Shown: positions 45,581-55,495, counted from the stretch's first letter. The stretch is 64,000 bases of DNA from Mycolicibacterium aromaticivorans JS19b1 = JCM 16368 (GCF_000559085.1 NZ_JALN02000001.1:2046001-2110000); one strand, 5' to 3'. Notes: generated from the letters alone by a model not told the origin. Numbers and translations are program-made.

Positions 45581-46336
45581 ATGACCATCACCACCAGCAC
45601 CGTCGAACCGGGCATCGTCGCCGTCACGGTGAACTACCCGCCCGTCAACGCAATCCCCTCCCGCGGCTGGTTCGAGCTCGGTGACGCCATCACCGCAGCA
45701 GGCCGCGACATGAACACCCACGTGGTGATCCTGCGCGCCGAGGGCCGTGGCTTCAACGCCGGTGTCGACATCAAGGAGATGCAGAACACCGAGGGGTTCA
45801 CCGCTCTGATCGACGCCAACCGCGGATGCTTCCACGCGTTCCGCGCGGTGTACGAGTGCGAGGTGCCGGTGGTCGCAGCCGTCAACGGATTCTGTGTCGG
45901 CGGCGGGATCGGACTGGTCGGCAACTCTGATGTGATCGTCGCGTCCGATGATGCGAAGTTCGGCCTGCCCGAGGTGGAGCGCGGCGCACTGGGCGCAGCC
46001 ACCCACCTGTCCAGGCTGGTGCCCCAGCACATGATGCGCCGGCTGTTCTTCACCGCCGCAACGGTGAGCGCCGAGACGCTGCATCACTTCGGCTCGGTGC
46101 ACGAGGTGGTGCCGCGCGCCGACCTCGATGAGGCAGCACTGCGGGTGGCCCGCGACATCGCGTCCAAGGACACCCGGGTGATCCGCGCCGCCAAGGAGGC
46201 GCTGAACTTCATCGACATCCAGCCGGTCAATGCGCGCTACCGGATGGAGCAGGGCTTCACGTTCGAACTGAACCTGGCCGGCGTCTCCGATGAGCACCGC
46301 GACGCGTTCGCCGGAACCGACAAGGGATCGAAATAG
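45581..46336 (+). CDS. echA20: Ring-cleaving crotonase EchA20
   Basis: A 251-residue crotonase: RAEGRGFNAGVDIKEMQNTEGF and AAVNGFCVGGGIGLVGNSDVIVASDDAKFGLPEVERGA. EchA20 is the hydrolase proposed to open ring D of the HIEC-CoA intermediate in C/D-ring breakdown. KstR2 site 40 bp upstream. Two bases separate it from ipdA. Confidence 0.92.
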   Translation: MTITTSTVEPGIVAVTVNYPPVNAIPSRGWFELGDAITAAGRDMNTHVVILRAEGRGFNAGVDIKEMQNTEGFTALIDANRGCFHAFRAVYECEVPVVAAVNGFCVGGGIGLVGNSDVIVASDDAKFGLPEVERGALGAATHLSRLVPQHMMRRLFFTAATVSAETLHHFGSVHEVVPRADLDEAALRVARDIASKDTRVIRAAKEALNFIDIQPVNARYRMEQGFTFELNLAGVSDEHRDAFAGTDKGSK

Positions 46337-46337
46337 C

Positions 46338-47212
<875 letters not shown>

Positions 47213-47216
<4 letters not shown>

Positions 47217-47959
47217 TCTCCGCGACCCGCGCCGAGGTGTGCGCCGTCGCCTGCGCGGAACTGTTCCGTGACGCAGGCGAAATCATGGTCAGCCCGATGG
47301 CCAACATGGTGTCGATCGGTGCCCGGTTGGCCCGGCTGACGTTCTCCCCCGAAATCCTGCTGACCGACGGCGAGGCGCGCATCCTCGCCGATACCCCGGC
47401 GATGGGCGCGACCGGAGCCATCGAGGGCTGGATGCCGTTCGGCCGCGTCTTCGAGACGCTCGCCTGGGGGCGTCGCCATGTGGTGATGGGCGCCAACCAG
47501 ATCGACCGCTACGGCAACCAGAACCTGTCCGCCTTCGGTCCGCTGCAGCATCCGACCCGCCAGATGTTCGGCGTGCGCGGCGCTCCGGGTAACACGATCA
47601 ACCACGCGACCAGCTACTGGGTGGGCAACCATTCCAAGCGGGTGTTCGGCGAGAGCGTGGACATCGTCTCCGGAATCGGCTGGGACAAGGTCGATCCGGA
47701 CAATCCGGCCTACCGCTACATGAACGTCTACCGGGTGGTGACGAATCTCGGCGTGTTCGACTTCAACGGTCCCGACCACCAGATGCGGGCGGTGTCGCTG
47801 CATCCGGGCGTGGCGCCCGAGGAGGTCGCCGAGAACACCTCGTTCGAGGTGCACGGCCTCGGTGAGGCCGAGACCTCCCGCCTGCCCTCCGGCGAGGAGC
47901 AGAGGCTGCTGCAAGAAGTCATCGATCCCAAGGCGTTAAGGGACCGAGAGGTGAAGTAG
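47213..47959 (+). CDS. ipdB: Ring-cleaving hydrolase beta subunit IpdB
   Basis: A 248-residue CoA-transferase-fold beta subunit: MISATRAEVCAVACAELFRDAGEIMVSPMANMVSIGARLARLTFSPEILLTDGEARI, then GANQIDRYGNQNLSAFGPLQHPTRQMFGVRGAPGNTINH. AAGGAGG precedes the overlapping ATG. Works with IpdA. Confidence 0.93.
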
Positions 47960-47963
47960 GAAG

Positions 47964-49028
47964 ATGTCCGCTTCTTTGAAGACCCCGCTGACCGAACTGA
48001 TCGGCATCGAACACCCGGTGGTGCAGACCGGCATGGGCTGGGTGGCCGGCGCCCGTCTGGTCTCGGCGACATCCAATGCCGGTGGCCTCGGCATCCTCGC
48101 CTCGGCGACGATGACGATCGACGAGCTGGCCACGGCCATCAAAAAGGTGAAGGCCACCACCGACAAACCCTTCGGCGTCAATATCCGGGCCGACGGGGCA
48201 GATGCCGGCGACCGGGTCGACCTGATGATCCGAGAGGGTGTCAAGGTGGCGTCGTTCGCCCTGGCGCCGAAGCAAGAGCTGATCGCGAAGCTCAAAGAGG
48301 CCGGGTCCGTGGTGATTCCGTCGGTCGGCGCGGCCAAGCATGCTCGTAAGGTGGCCGGCTGGGGCGCCGACGCGGTGATCGTGCAGGGCGGCGAGGGCGG
48401 CGGTCACACCGGCCCGGTCGCGACCACCCTGTTGCTGCCGTCGGTGCTCGACGCCGTCGACATCCCGGTGATCGCCGCCGGTGGTTTCTTCGACGGGCGC
48501 GGTCTTGCCGCGGCGCTGTCATACGGCGCGGCGGGGGTCGCGATGGGGACCCGCTTCCTGCTGACCTCGGATTCGACTGTGCCCGAGGACATCAAGCAGC
48601 GGTACCTCACGGCCGCGCTGGACGGCACCGTGGTGTCCACCCGGGTCGACGGCATGCCACACCGGGTGCTGCGGACCGAACTCGTCGAGAAGCTCGAGAG
48701 CGGCTCGCCGGTCCGGGGTTTCACCGCGGCGGCGCGCAATGCGGCCAAGTTCAAGAAGATGTCGCAGATGACGTGGGCGGGGATGATCCGCGACGGTCTG
48801 GCGATGCGCCACGGCAAGGACCTCACCTGGTCGCAGGTGCTGATGGCCGCGAACACCCCGATGCTGCTGAAGGCCGGGTTGGTCGAAGGCAACACCGAGG
48901 CGGGTGTGCTGGCCTCCGGCCAGGTCGCCGGGATCATCGACAACCTGCCGTCGTGCGCCGAGCTGATCGACACCATCGTCACCGACGCCGTCAAACACTT
49001 GCAGTCGGCCAGCTCCTACATCGTGTAA
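47964..49028 (+). CDS. ipdC: IpdC, flavin-dependent enoyl reductase of the NPD family
   Basis: A 354-residue FMN barrel: LTELIGIEHPVVQTGMGWVAGARLVSATSNAGGLGILASATM, VIVQGGEGGGHTGPVATTLLLPSV, VIAAGGFFDGRGLAAALSYGAAGVAMGTRF. In M. tuberculosis IpdC belongs to the KstR2 regulon and acts on a hydroxylated HIP-CoA intermediate. Four bases after ipdB. Its stop codon lies inside the first of the three SatD operators. Confidence 0.9.
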   Translation: MSASLKTPLTELIGIEHPVVQTGMGWVAGARLVSATSNAGGLGILASATMTIDELATAIKKVKATTDKPFGVNIRADGADAGDRVDLMIREGVKVASFALAPKQELIAKLKEAGSVVIPSVGAAKHARKVAGWGADAVIVQGGEGGGHTGPVATTLLLPSVLDAVDIPVIAAGGFFDGRGLAAALSYGAAGVAMGTRFLLTSDSTVPEDIKQRYLTAALDGTVVSTRVDGMPHRVLRTELVEKLESGSPVRGFTAAARNAAKFKKMSQMTWAGMIRDGLAMRHGKDLTWSQVLMAANTPMLLKAGLVEGNTEAGVLASGQVAGIIDNLPSCAELIDTIVTDAVKHLQSASSYIV

Positions 49029-49098
49029 AGCTATCCGCTTCAATTTGCCAAAATGAAGCTATAATCTTCATATGGCTGAAGTGAAGGTTATCGCTTCA
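49026..49098. promoter_or_regulatory. Three 28-bp-spaced operators and TATAAT promoter of the SatD gene
   Basis: Three 17-bp palindromes of the type TGAAG-N7-CTTCA start at 49026 (TAAAG ctatccg CTTCA), 49054 (TGAAG ctataat CTTCA) and 49082 (TGAAG gttatcg CTTCA), exactly 28 bp apart. The middle one encloses a consensus -10 TATAAT (49060-49065) that is six bases from the ATG at 49072, so the transcript is leaderless. The first overlaps the ipdC stop, the third lies in the first codons of the SatD gene. Confidence 0.8.
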
Positions 49099-49713
49099 TC
49101 ATGTCGGGCGGCTCTGATCGGCGACGTCGTCGACTCCCGCCACGCCGCCGACCGCGCGGACCTGCACCGCCGCGTCACCGACGCGCTTGGCGCAGTCGCC
49201 GCGGACCCTCCCGCTTTCACGGTCGGTGACGAGTTCCAGGGTAGTTATCCGAGCGTCGGCGCCGCGATCGACGCCGCGTTGACCGTGCGCTTGGCGCTCG
49301 ACCCCGACATCGACGTGCGCTTCGGTATCGGTTGGGGCGAGATGACCGTGCTCGACTCCGACACCGGCATTCAGGACGGCCCCGGTTGGTGGTCGGCGCG
49401 CGAAGCCATCGAGTGGACGGCGGCCGCCCAGCAGCAGCCAGCTCTGGCGACGGTGCGCACCGCCTACCGACGCCACGGCGACGCCGGGCCCGACCCCGAC
49501 GCGGTCAACGCCGCCCTGTTGTGTCGGGACCACCTGCTTGGATCGATAGATGCCCGGTCCCTTCGGCTACTGCGGGGACTGCTCGACCACAAGACGAAGA
49601 AGGAACTGGCCGCCATGGAAGGTATCAGTGCATCGGCGGTGTCCCAGCGGACCGCGCGCGATGGACTGGATCTGCTGGTGCTGGCGTCCGAACAGCTGAG
49701 GGCCGTCCGGTGA
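49072..49713 (+). CDS. SatD-family protein with C-terminal helix-turn-helix
   Basis: A 213-residue protein. Residues 12-90 show AALIGDVVDSRH, FTVGDEFQGSYPSVGAAIDAALTVRLAL and DVRFGIGWGEM, the SatD-family core. The order of acidic strand, GDEF-like hairpin and FGIGWG strand recalls the palm fold of nucleotide cyclases (inference). Residues 165-205 (LRLLRGLLDHKTKKELAAMEGISASAVSQRTARDG) are a sigma-region-4-like helix-turn-helix. The start is leaderless. Overlaps the membrane gene by GTGA. It probably binds the three flanking palindromes. Function unknown. Confidence 0.8.
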   Translation: MAEVKVIASSCRAALIGDVVDSRHAADRADLHRRVTDALGAVAADPPAFTVGDEFQGSYPSVGAAIDAALTVRLALDPDIDVRFGIGWGEMTVLDSDTGIQDGPGWWSAREAIEWTAAAQQQPALATVRTAYRRHGDAGPDPDAVNAALLCRDHLLGSIDARSLRLLRGLLDHKTKKELAAMEGISASAVSQRTARDGLDLLVLASEQLRAVR

Positions 49714-50489
49714 GTGGCGTCGCGGTGTTTCTGATCGCCGTCGGCTGCGCCGATGGCCTGCGCAGGTTAACGCAGCGCCGGTGGCCGGCCGTCGTCATCG
49801 GTCCGGTGGTCGCGGTGATCACGGCCGTGCTGTGCGGGCTGCTGCATCCCGGTGATCTAATCCTGGTCGGTATCGCCGCGGCTGCCTCAGTGTCATGGGA
49901 GCTGTCATGCACCCGCGCCGAGCGGGCCGGCGGCCGCTGGCAAGTGGCGCCGCTGGTGTTGTTCGCGGCCGTGCTGGCGGTGCTGATCCTGCTGTCCGGA
50001 TTGGGTTCGCCGGTGACCGGCCCGGTCAAGGCCTGGCTCGGGTGGGCCCCGGTGACCGGGACCGATCCGACCCGAATCATGTTGGTGGTCGGCGTGATTG
50101 TGCTCCAGATCGTGACAGGTAACCAGCTGGTGCGTCTACTGCTGGGGTCGGTCGGCTCGGTCAAGCCCGCCGGCGAGCCGCAGCCGTCTGACAAGTTGAA
50201 GGGCGGGCGGCTACTCGGGCCGATGGAACGGTTGTTGATCGTGGGCCTGGCCCTGGCCGGGCAGCTGGCCGTCGCGTCGGCGGTGGTGGCGGCCAAGAGC
50301 ATCATCCGTTTTCCGGAGATCAACGCCCAAAAGGCCAGGGAGAACGGCGGAATCGGAATCGGCACCGGCGGGCAGGAGCGCAGCGACCCGGGGATCGGAA
50401 TCGATGATGTGACCGAGTACTTTCTGGTCGGCAGTTTCGCCAGCTGGATGGTGGCGCTCGGTGGTCTCGCCCTGACCGCTCTCGGTTAG
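49710..50489 (+). CDS. Integral membrane protein paired with SatD (DUF3307-like)
   Basis: A 259-residue membrane protein with about six hydrophobic segments: AVFLIAVGCADGL, AVVIGPVVAVITAVLCGLL, LILVGIAAAASVSW, APLVLFAAVLAVLILL, MLVVGVIVLQIVTGNQLV and LLIVGLALAGQLAVASAVVAA. The region VVAAKSIIRFPE and the late TEYFLVGSFASWMVALGG look like the conserved part of DUF3307 proteins, which often neighbour satD genes. Starts at a GTG overlapping the SatD stop. Role unknown; a membrane partner or target of the SatD protein is inferred. Confidence 0.7.
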   Translation: MSGVAVFLIAVGCADGLRRLTQRRWPAVVIGPVVAVITAVLCGLLHPGDLILVGIAAAASVSWELSCTRAERAGGRWQVAPLVLFAAVLAVLILLSGLGSPVTGPVKAWLGWAPVTGTDPTRIMLVVGVIVLQIVTGNQLVRLLLGSVGSVKPAGEPQPSDKLKGGRLLGPMERLLIVGLALAGQLAVASAVVAAKSIIRFPEINAQKARENGGIGIGTGGQERSDPGIGIDDVTEYFLVGSFASWMVALGGLALTALG

Positions 50490-50522
50490 CCGAATCGCCG
50501 TCGCGGGACGGCGTCGGCGTCA

Positions 50523-50528
50523 TACGTT
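50523..50528 (+). promoter_or_regulatory. -10 box of leaderless alcohol dehydrogenase transcript
   Basis: TACGTT is seven bases before the ATG at 50536, with no ribosome-binding site. No KstR or KstR2 motif is seen near it. Confidence 0.45.
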
Positions 50529-50535
50529 GTGCACC

Positions 50536-51648
50536 ATGAAAATGAATGCCGCCATCTTGTGGGATTACGGCCAAGACTGGAGCGTCGAAGAAGTCGAGCT
50601 CGATCCGCCGAAGGACGGCGAGGTCCTGGTCTCGTTCGAGGCCACCGGGCTGTGTCACTCCGATCACCACATCCGCGACGGTGATCTGGTCGCGCCCATT
50701 CCGCTGATCGGTGGCCATGAAGGCGCGGGCATCGTGCAGGAGGTCGGTCCGGGAGTTCGCGACCTGAAGGTCGGCGATCACATCGTGGCGGCATTCCTGC
50801 CCGCATGCGGACGCTGCCGCTGGTGTGCGACCGGCAAGTCGAACCTGTGCGACATGGGCGCCGAGATCCTCATGGGTCTGCAGCCCGACGGCACCTTCCG
50901 ACGGCACGCGCGCGGCCAAGACATCTACGCGGCAATCGGTTTGGGCACCTTCGCCCCCTACGGCACCGTTCCGGAGGCGTCGCTGGTCAAGATCGACGAC
51001 GACATCCCGCTGACCCGGGCCTGCCTGCTCGGGTGCGGTGTCACCACCGGGTGGGGTTCGGCGGTCAACACCGCCGACGTGGCGCCGGGCGACACCGTGG
51101 TGGTGATCGGTTGCGGCGGCATCGGTAGCGGTGCCATCCAGGGCGCCCGGCTGGCGGGCGCGGAGAAGATCGTCGTGATCGACATCGTGGAGAGCAAGCG
51201 GGACAAGGCATTTCTGTTCGGCGCCACCCACTTCGCGACGTCGATCGCGGAAGGCACCGAGCTGGTGCGCGAACTGACCAAAGGTGTGATGGCCGATTCC
51301 GCACTGCTGACGGTCGGGCTGGTCGAAGGCCAGATGATCAACGACGCACTGGAACTCGTCAGCAAGGGCGGCGCCGTGGTGCTCACCGCGTTGGCGCCGA
51401 TGACCGACGTGACGCCGGTGCTGCCGATGACGATGTTCACGCTCTTCCAGAAGCGGTTACTCGGCAGCCTCTACGGGCAGGCCAACCCGCGCGCGGACAT
51501 CCCGAAGCTGCTCAGCCTCTACCGCCAGGGCAAGCTGCTGCTCGACGAGACCGTCACCCACGAGTACAAGCTGGGCGAGATCAACAACGCCTACGACGAC
51601 ATGCTCGCCGGTCGCAACATCCGTGGAGTCGTCCTGCACGACCACTGA
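50536..51648 (+). CDS. NDMA-dependent type zinc alcohol dehydrogenase
   Basis: A 370-residue zinc MDR enzyme. Catalytic-zinc CHSDHH and GGHEGAGIVQEVG, structural-zinc CGRCRWCATGKSNLC, cofactor loop VVVIGCGGIGSGAIQGARLAGAEKIVVIDI. The CATGKSNLCDMGAEILMG pattern is that of actinobacterial NDMA/mycofactocin-linked alcohol dehydrogenases. In that group the nicotinamide is tightly bound and re-oxidised by another carrier. Its own leaderless promoter separates it from the SatD pair. Substrate unknown; sterol-derived alcohols are possible. Confidence 0.87.
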   Translation: MKMNAAILWDYGQDWSVEEVELDPPKDGEVLVSFEATGLCHSDHHIRDGDLVAPIPLIGGHEGAGIVQEVGPGVRDLKVGDHIVAAFLPACGRCRWCATGKSNLCDMGAEILMGLQPDGTFRRHARGQDIYAAIGLGTFAPYGTVPEASLVKIDDDIPLTRACLLGCGVTTGWGSAVNTADVAPGDTVVVIGCGGIGSGAIQGARLAGAEKIVVIDIVESKRDKAFLFGATHFATSIAEGTELVRELTKGVMADSALLTVGLVEGQMINDALELVSKGGAVVLTALAPMTDVTPVLPMTMFTLFQKRLLGSLYGQANPRADIPKLLSLYRQGKLLLDETVTHEYKLGEINNAYDDMLAGRNIRGVVLHDH

Positions 51649-51653
51649 CCTCG

Positions 51654-51711
51654 CGACTGTGCGGTTTCATACGCCGGCGACGGGCGAGCCGGGTATGAAA
51701 CCGCACAGTCG
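51654..51711. terminator. Perfect 19-bp hairpin between convergent genes
   Basis: Arms 51654-51672 (CGACTGTGCGGTTTCATAC) and 51693-51711 are exactly complementary, with a 20-base GC-rich loop. It fills the gap between the alcohol dehydrogenase stop and the fadA6 stop, so it is probably a bidirectional terminator. No U-tract. Confidence 0.75.
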
Positions 51712-51721
51712 ACGAAAGTCG

Positions 51722-52879
51722 TTAGAGCCGTTCGATGATCGTGACGTTGGCGGTGCCGCCACCTTCGCACATCGTCTGCAGGCCGTAGCGGCCACCGCGA
51801 CGCTCGAGCTCGTTGAGCATGGTGGTGAACAGCTTGGCCCCGGTGGCGCCGAGCGGGTGGCCCAGTGCGATCGCACCGCCGTTGGGGTTGACCTTCTCCG
51901 GGTCGGCCTTGGTCTCCTTGAGCCAGGCCATCACCACCGGCGCGAACGCCTCATTGATCTCGACGACGTCGATGTCGTCGATCGTCAGGCCGGCCTTGTC
52001 CAGTGCGTACTTGGTCGCCGGGATCGGGCCGGTGAGCATGAACACCGGGTCCGCGCCGCGGGCGCTGATGTGGTGGATGCGGGCCCGCGGGGTGAGCTTG
52101 TGGTCCTTGACGGCCTGCTCGCTGGCGAGCAGCACCGCGCTGGCGCCGTCGGAGATCTGGCTGGCCATGGCCGCGGTCAGCCGGCCGCCTTCGCGCAGCG
52201 TCTTGAGCCCGGCCATCTTCTCCAGGCTGGATTCGCGCGGACCCTCGTCGGTGCGGAACTCGCCGACCGGGACGATCTCGTTCTCGAAGTTGCCGTTGCG
52301 GATGGCGGCGAAGGCCTTGTTGTGGCTGTTCAGGGAGAACTCTTCCATCTCCTCACGGGACAGGCCCCACTTCTCGGCGATCATCTCCGCACCGCGGAAC
52401 TGTGAGATCTCCTGATCGCCATAGCGGTGCAGCCAGTTCTCCGACTCGTTGGTCGGCGAGGTGAAGCCGAACTGCTCGGCGACTGTCATTGCCGACGAGA
52501 TCGGGATGCGGCTCATGTTCTGCATACCGGCGGCCAATATGAGGTCCGCGGTGCCCGCCATGATGGCTTGAGCGCCAAAGGAAATCGCCTGCTGGCTGGA
52601 GCCGCACTGGCGGTCGACGGTCACACCCGGCACCTCCTCGGGGAAGCCGGCCGCCAGCCAGGTGTTGCGGCCGATGTTGCCGGCCTGCGGGCCGATGGTG
52701 TCCAGGCAGCCGACGATCGCGTCCTCGACGGCGCCGGGGTCGACGTCGACCCGGTCGAAGATGCCGCGGAACGCCACCACGCCGAGGTCGATGGGATGGA
52801 CGTGGGCCAGCGAACCGTTGCGCTTGCCGACCGCGGTGCGTACGGCGTCGATGACGTATGCCTGTGAAGCGGGGGCCAT
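51722..52879 (-). CDS. fadA6: Thiolase FadA6
   Basis: A 385-residue thiolase: [21 protein letters not shown] (nucleophile Cys), [25 protein letters not shown] and [17 protein letters not shown]. FadA6 carries out the thiolytic steps of the ring-C/D-derived acyl-CoA in the KstR2 pathway (established). AAGGAG five bases from the ATG. Last gene of fadE30-ipdF-kstR2-fadA6. Confidence 0.92.
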   Translation of the reverse strand: MAPASQAYVIDAVRTAVGKRNGSLAHVHPIDLGVVAFRGIFDRVDVDPGAVEDAIVGCLDTIGPQAGNIGRNTWLAAGFPEEVPGVTVDRQCGSSQQAISFGAQAIMAGTADLILAAGMQNMSRIPISSAMTVAEQFGFTSPTNESENWLHRYGDQEISQFRGAEMIAEKWGLSREEMEEFSLNSHNKAFAAIRNGNFENEIVPVGEFRTDEGPRESSLEKMAGLKTLREGGRLTAAMASQISDGASAVLLASEQAVKDHKLTPRARIHHISARGADPVFMLTGPIPATKYALDKAGLTIDDIDVVEINEAFAPVVMAWLKETKADPEKVNPNGGAIALGHPLGATGAKLFTTMLNELERRGGRYGLQTMCEGGGTANVTIIERL

Positions 52880-52889
52880 GTCGATCTCC

Positions 52890-53480
52890 TTACTTTGCGG
52901 CGGCTATTCCGCCGAGGACGATGGAAAGGTATTGGCGACCAACCTCTTCGGCCGTCAGCGGGCCACCCGGTTGATACCAACGCACGGAAACCCACGTGGT
53001 GTCCCGGATGAACCGGTAGACCACGTCGACGTCGATGTCGGGCCGGAAGTAGCCCTGCTCGACGCCGGAGTTGAGCAGGTCGAGCCACATCTTGCGCTGC
53101 TCTTTGTTGCGAGTCTCGACGAAATCGAACTGCGGCAGGTTCGTCAGCCGCTTGGCCTCGTCCTGGTAGATCACCACCTGGGCGTGCCGGTCTTCGATCG
53201 CCTCGAAGGACGTCATGAACAGACCCTTCAACCGCTCCAACGGATTGGGCTCGGTGGTGATGATCTGGTGATAACGGTCGAACAGCCAGTCCAGGAAGTC
53301 GCGCAGGACCTCCTCGACCATCTGCTCCTTGCTCTTGAAGTGGTGATAGAGGCTGCCGGACAGAATGCCCGCCGAGTCGGCGATGTCGCGCACGGTGGTC
53401 GCACGCAGTCCCCGCTCGGCGAACATCGTCGCGGCGAGCACCAGAAGCTCGTCGCGACGGCTGACCGGCTGCTCGGTCAC
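52890..53480 (-). CDS. kstR2: TetR-family repressor KstR2
   Basis: A 196-residue TetR regulator: RDELLVLAATMFAERGLRATTVRDIADSAGILSGSLYHHFKSKEQMVEEVL (HTH about residues 30-50). KstR2 represses the C/D-ring genes and is relieved by HIP-CoA (established). The two AAG-CTT operators at 45528 and 55433 fit its motif. The GTG overlaps the ipdF stop (GTGA), so it is in the operon it would repress. Confidence 0.94.
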   Translation of the reverse strand: MTEQPVSRRDELLVLAATMFAERGLRATTVRDIADSAGILSGSLYHHFKSKEQMVEEVLRDFLDWLFDRYHQIITTEPNPLERLKGLFMTSFEAIEDRHAQVVIYQDEAKRLTNLPQFDFVETRNKEQRKMWLDLLNSGVEQGYFRPDIDVDVVYRFIRDTTWVSVRWYQPGGPLTAEEVGRQYLSIVLGGIAAAK

Positions 53481-54268
53481 GCGCGTTGGCTCGATACCGA
53501 AATGACTTCGCCGGTCAGGTAACTCGAGTAGTCACTGGCCAGGAATGCGATGGTGGCCGCCACCTCCCACGGCTCGGCGGCGCGGCCGAATGCCTCGCCC
53601 TCCGAGAGCCGGTCGAGCAGGTCGGAGGAGCTGACCTTCTCCAGGAACTTGTGCCGCGCGATGCTCGGCGACACGGCGTTGATGCGCACCCCGTATTCGA
53701 CGGCTTCGATTGCGCTGCACCGGGTCAGCGCCATCACGCCGGCCTTGGCGGCGGCGTAGTGCGACTGCGAATGCTGCGCCCGCCACCCGAGGACACTGGC
53801 GTTGTTGACGATCACTCCGCCGTGACCGGCATCGCGGAAATAGCGCAGAGCCGCGCGGGTCGCCCGCATCACCGACGTCAGTGTGACGTTGAGGACGCGA
53901 TCCCAGTCGTCGTCGGTCATGTCGATGACTGGGGTTTCACCGCCGAGGCCTGCGTTGTTCACCAGCACGTCGAGGCGGCCCAGGCGCGCGGTGGTGGAGG
54001 CGATCAGCGCGTCGACCTGAGCGGTTGACGTGACATCGCACACCACAGCTTCGACCCGGCCCAACCCCAATTCGGCCAACTGGTCTCGGGTTTCGCCGAG
54101 CCGGCGTTCGTGGTGATCGGAGACAACGACATCGGCACCTTCGAGCAGCGCGCGGCGCGCAGTCGACGATCCGATACCGGTACCCGCCGCCGCCGTCACC
54201 ACGACGACCTTGCCGGTCAGCAGACCGTGGCCCGCGATTTCTTCGGGCACCTCCGACAATGACGCCAC
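53477..54268 (-). CDS. ipdF: Short-chain dehydrogenase IpdF
   Basis: A 263-residue SDR with VVVVTAAAGTGIGSSTARRALLEGADVVVSDHH, LVNNAGLGGETPV and VNNASVLGWRAQHSQSHYAAAKAGVMAL. IpdF oxidises the 5-hydroxyl of a hydrindane CoA intermediate (established). Starts at a GTG that shares one base with the fadE30 stop. The frame runs further upstream inside fadE30 without support. Confidence 0.91.
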   Translation of the reverse strand: MASLSEVPEEIAGHGLLTGKVVVVTAAAGTGIGSSTARRALLEGADVVVSDHHERRLGETRDQLAELGLGRVEAVVCDVTSTAQVDALIASTTARLGRLDVLVNNAGLGGETPVIDMTDDDWDRVLNVTLTSVMRATRAALRYFRDAGHGGVIVNNASVLGWRAQHSQSHYAAAKAGVMALTRCSAIEAVEYGVRINAVSPSIARHKFLEKVSSSDLLDRLSEGEAFGRAAEPWEVAATIAFLASDYSSYLTGEVISVSSQRA

Positions 54269-55416
54269 TAGCCCTTCGCCTCTCGAGGTAGACCGAGCAC
54301 CCGCTCGGCGATGATGTTGCGCTGGATCTCGTTGGACCCGCCGTAGATCGTGTCCGACCGGGAGAACAGGAACAACCGCTGCCATTCGTCGAACTCGCCG
54401 CCGTCCAGAAGCAGCCCGGAGCGACCCTTGATGTCCATCGCCAGCTCGCCGAGATCACGATGCCAGTTGGCCCACAACAGCTTCGAGACGTTGTCTTGCC
54501 CCGGCTGCTCCACGTCCATGGTCGCCAGCGCGTAGGACCGCATGGTCTGCAGGCCCGCCCAGGAGCGGGTGAGCCGCTCGCGGATCAGCGGATCGTCGAT
54601 CGCACCGTTCGACTTGGCCAACTCGGCGACACCGGAAAGCTCACGGGCATAACGGATCTGCTGACCGAGCGTGGACACCCCGCGCTCGAAAGTCAGCGTT
54701 CCCATGGCCACCCGCCAGCCGTCGCCCGGCTCTCCGACCACCAGACTCGCATCGGTGCGGGCGTCGGTGAAGAACACCTCGTTGAATTCCGAGTCGCCGG
54801 TCAGCTGGATGATCGGGCGTATCTCCACGCCGGGCTGATCGAGCGGCACCAGCAGGTAGGACAGCCCGGCGTGCCGCTTGGAGCCTTTCTCGGTGCGAGC
54901 GACCACGAAGCACCACTGCGCCCAGTGCGCCAGCGAGGTCCACACCTTCTGCCCGTTGATGATCCACTGGTCACCGTCGAGGACGGCTGAGGTGGCGACA
55001 TTGGCCAAGTCACTGCCGGCGCCCGGCTCGGAATAGCCTTGCGACCACAACTCGGTGACGTCGAGGATCCGCGGCAGAAACCGCTGCTGCTGCTCGGGGG
55101 TGCCGAACGCGATCAGGGTGGGACCGAGCAGTTCCTCGCCCAGGTGGTTGACCTTGTCCGGGGCGTCGGCCTTGGCGTACTCCTCGTAGAACGCCACCCG
55201 GTGGGCTACCGACAGGCCGCGCCCGCCGTGCTCCACCGGCCAGCCCAGGCAGGTCAGGCCCGCCGCTGCCAGGTGCTGGTTCCAGGCCAACCGCTCCTCG
55301 AAGGCTTCATGCTCGCGACCCGGGCCGCCGAGACCCTTGAGCGCGGCATATTCACCGACCAGATTGTCGGCCAGCCACTCGCGGACCTCCGCCCGGAACT
55401 CCTCGACCGTGATCAC
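54268..55416 (-). CDS. fadE30: Acyl-CoA dehydrogenase FadE30
   Basis: A 382-residue acyl-CoA dehydrogenase: LWSQGYSEPGAGSDLANVATSAVLDGDQWIINGQKVWTSLAHWAQWCFVVART and the C-terminal DTIYGGSNEIQRNIIAERVLGLPREAKG. FadE30 dehydrogenates 5-hydroxy HIP-CoA (established). GTG start with a TAGCCT box six bases upstream (leaderless). Divergent from fadD3 with a KstR2 site between. Confidence 0.93.
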   Translation of the reverse strand: MITVEEFRAEVREWLADNLVGEYAALKGLGGPGREHEAFEERLAWNQHLAAAGLTCLGWPVEHGGRGLSVAHRVAFYEEYAKADAPDKVNHLGEELLGPTLIAFGTPEQQQRFLPRILDVTELWSQGYSEPGAGSDLANVATSAVLDGDQWIINGQKVWTSLAHWAQWCFVVARTEKGSKRHAGLSYLLVPLDQPGVEIRPIIQLTGDSEFNEVFFTDARTDASLVVGEPGDGWRVAMGTLTFERGVSTLGQQIRYARELSGVAELAKSNGAIDDPLIRERLTRSWAGLQTMRSYALATMDVEQPGQDNVSKLLWANWHRDLGELAMDIKGRSGLLLDGGEFDEWQRLFLFSRSDTIYGGSNEIQRNIIAERVLGLPREAKG

Positions 55417-55422
55417 CCTTGT

Positions 55423-55446
55423 AGGCTAACCTACCAAGCACTTGCT
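55423..55446. promoter_or_regulatory. KstR2 operator with fadE30 leaderless -10
   Basis: ACCAAGCACTTGCT (55433-55446) fits ANCAAGNNCTTGNT. The minus-strand -10 TAGCCT (55423-55428) is six bases before the fadE30 GTG. The site serves fadE30 and probably fadD3. Confidence 0.88.
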
Positions 55447-55495
55447 TTGTTAGCCCGGGACCGATGCACCGGGTATCAAGCCTTGAGGAGTCTCG

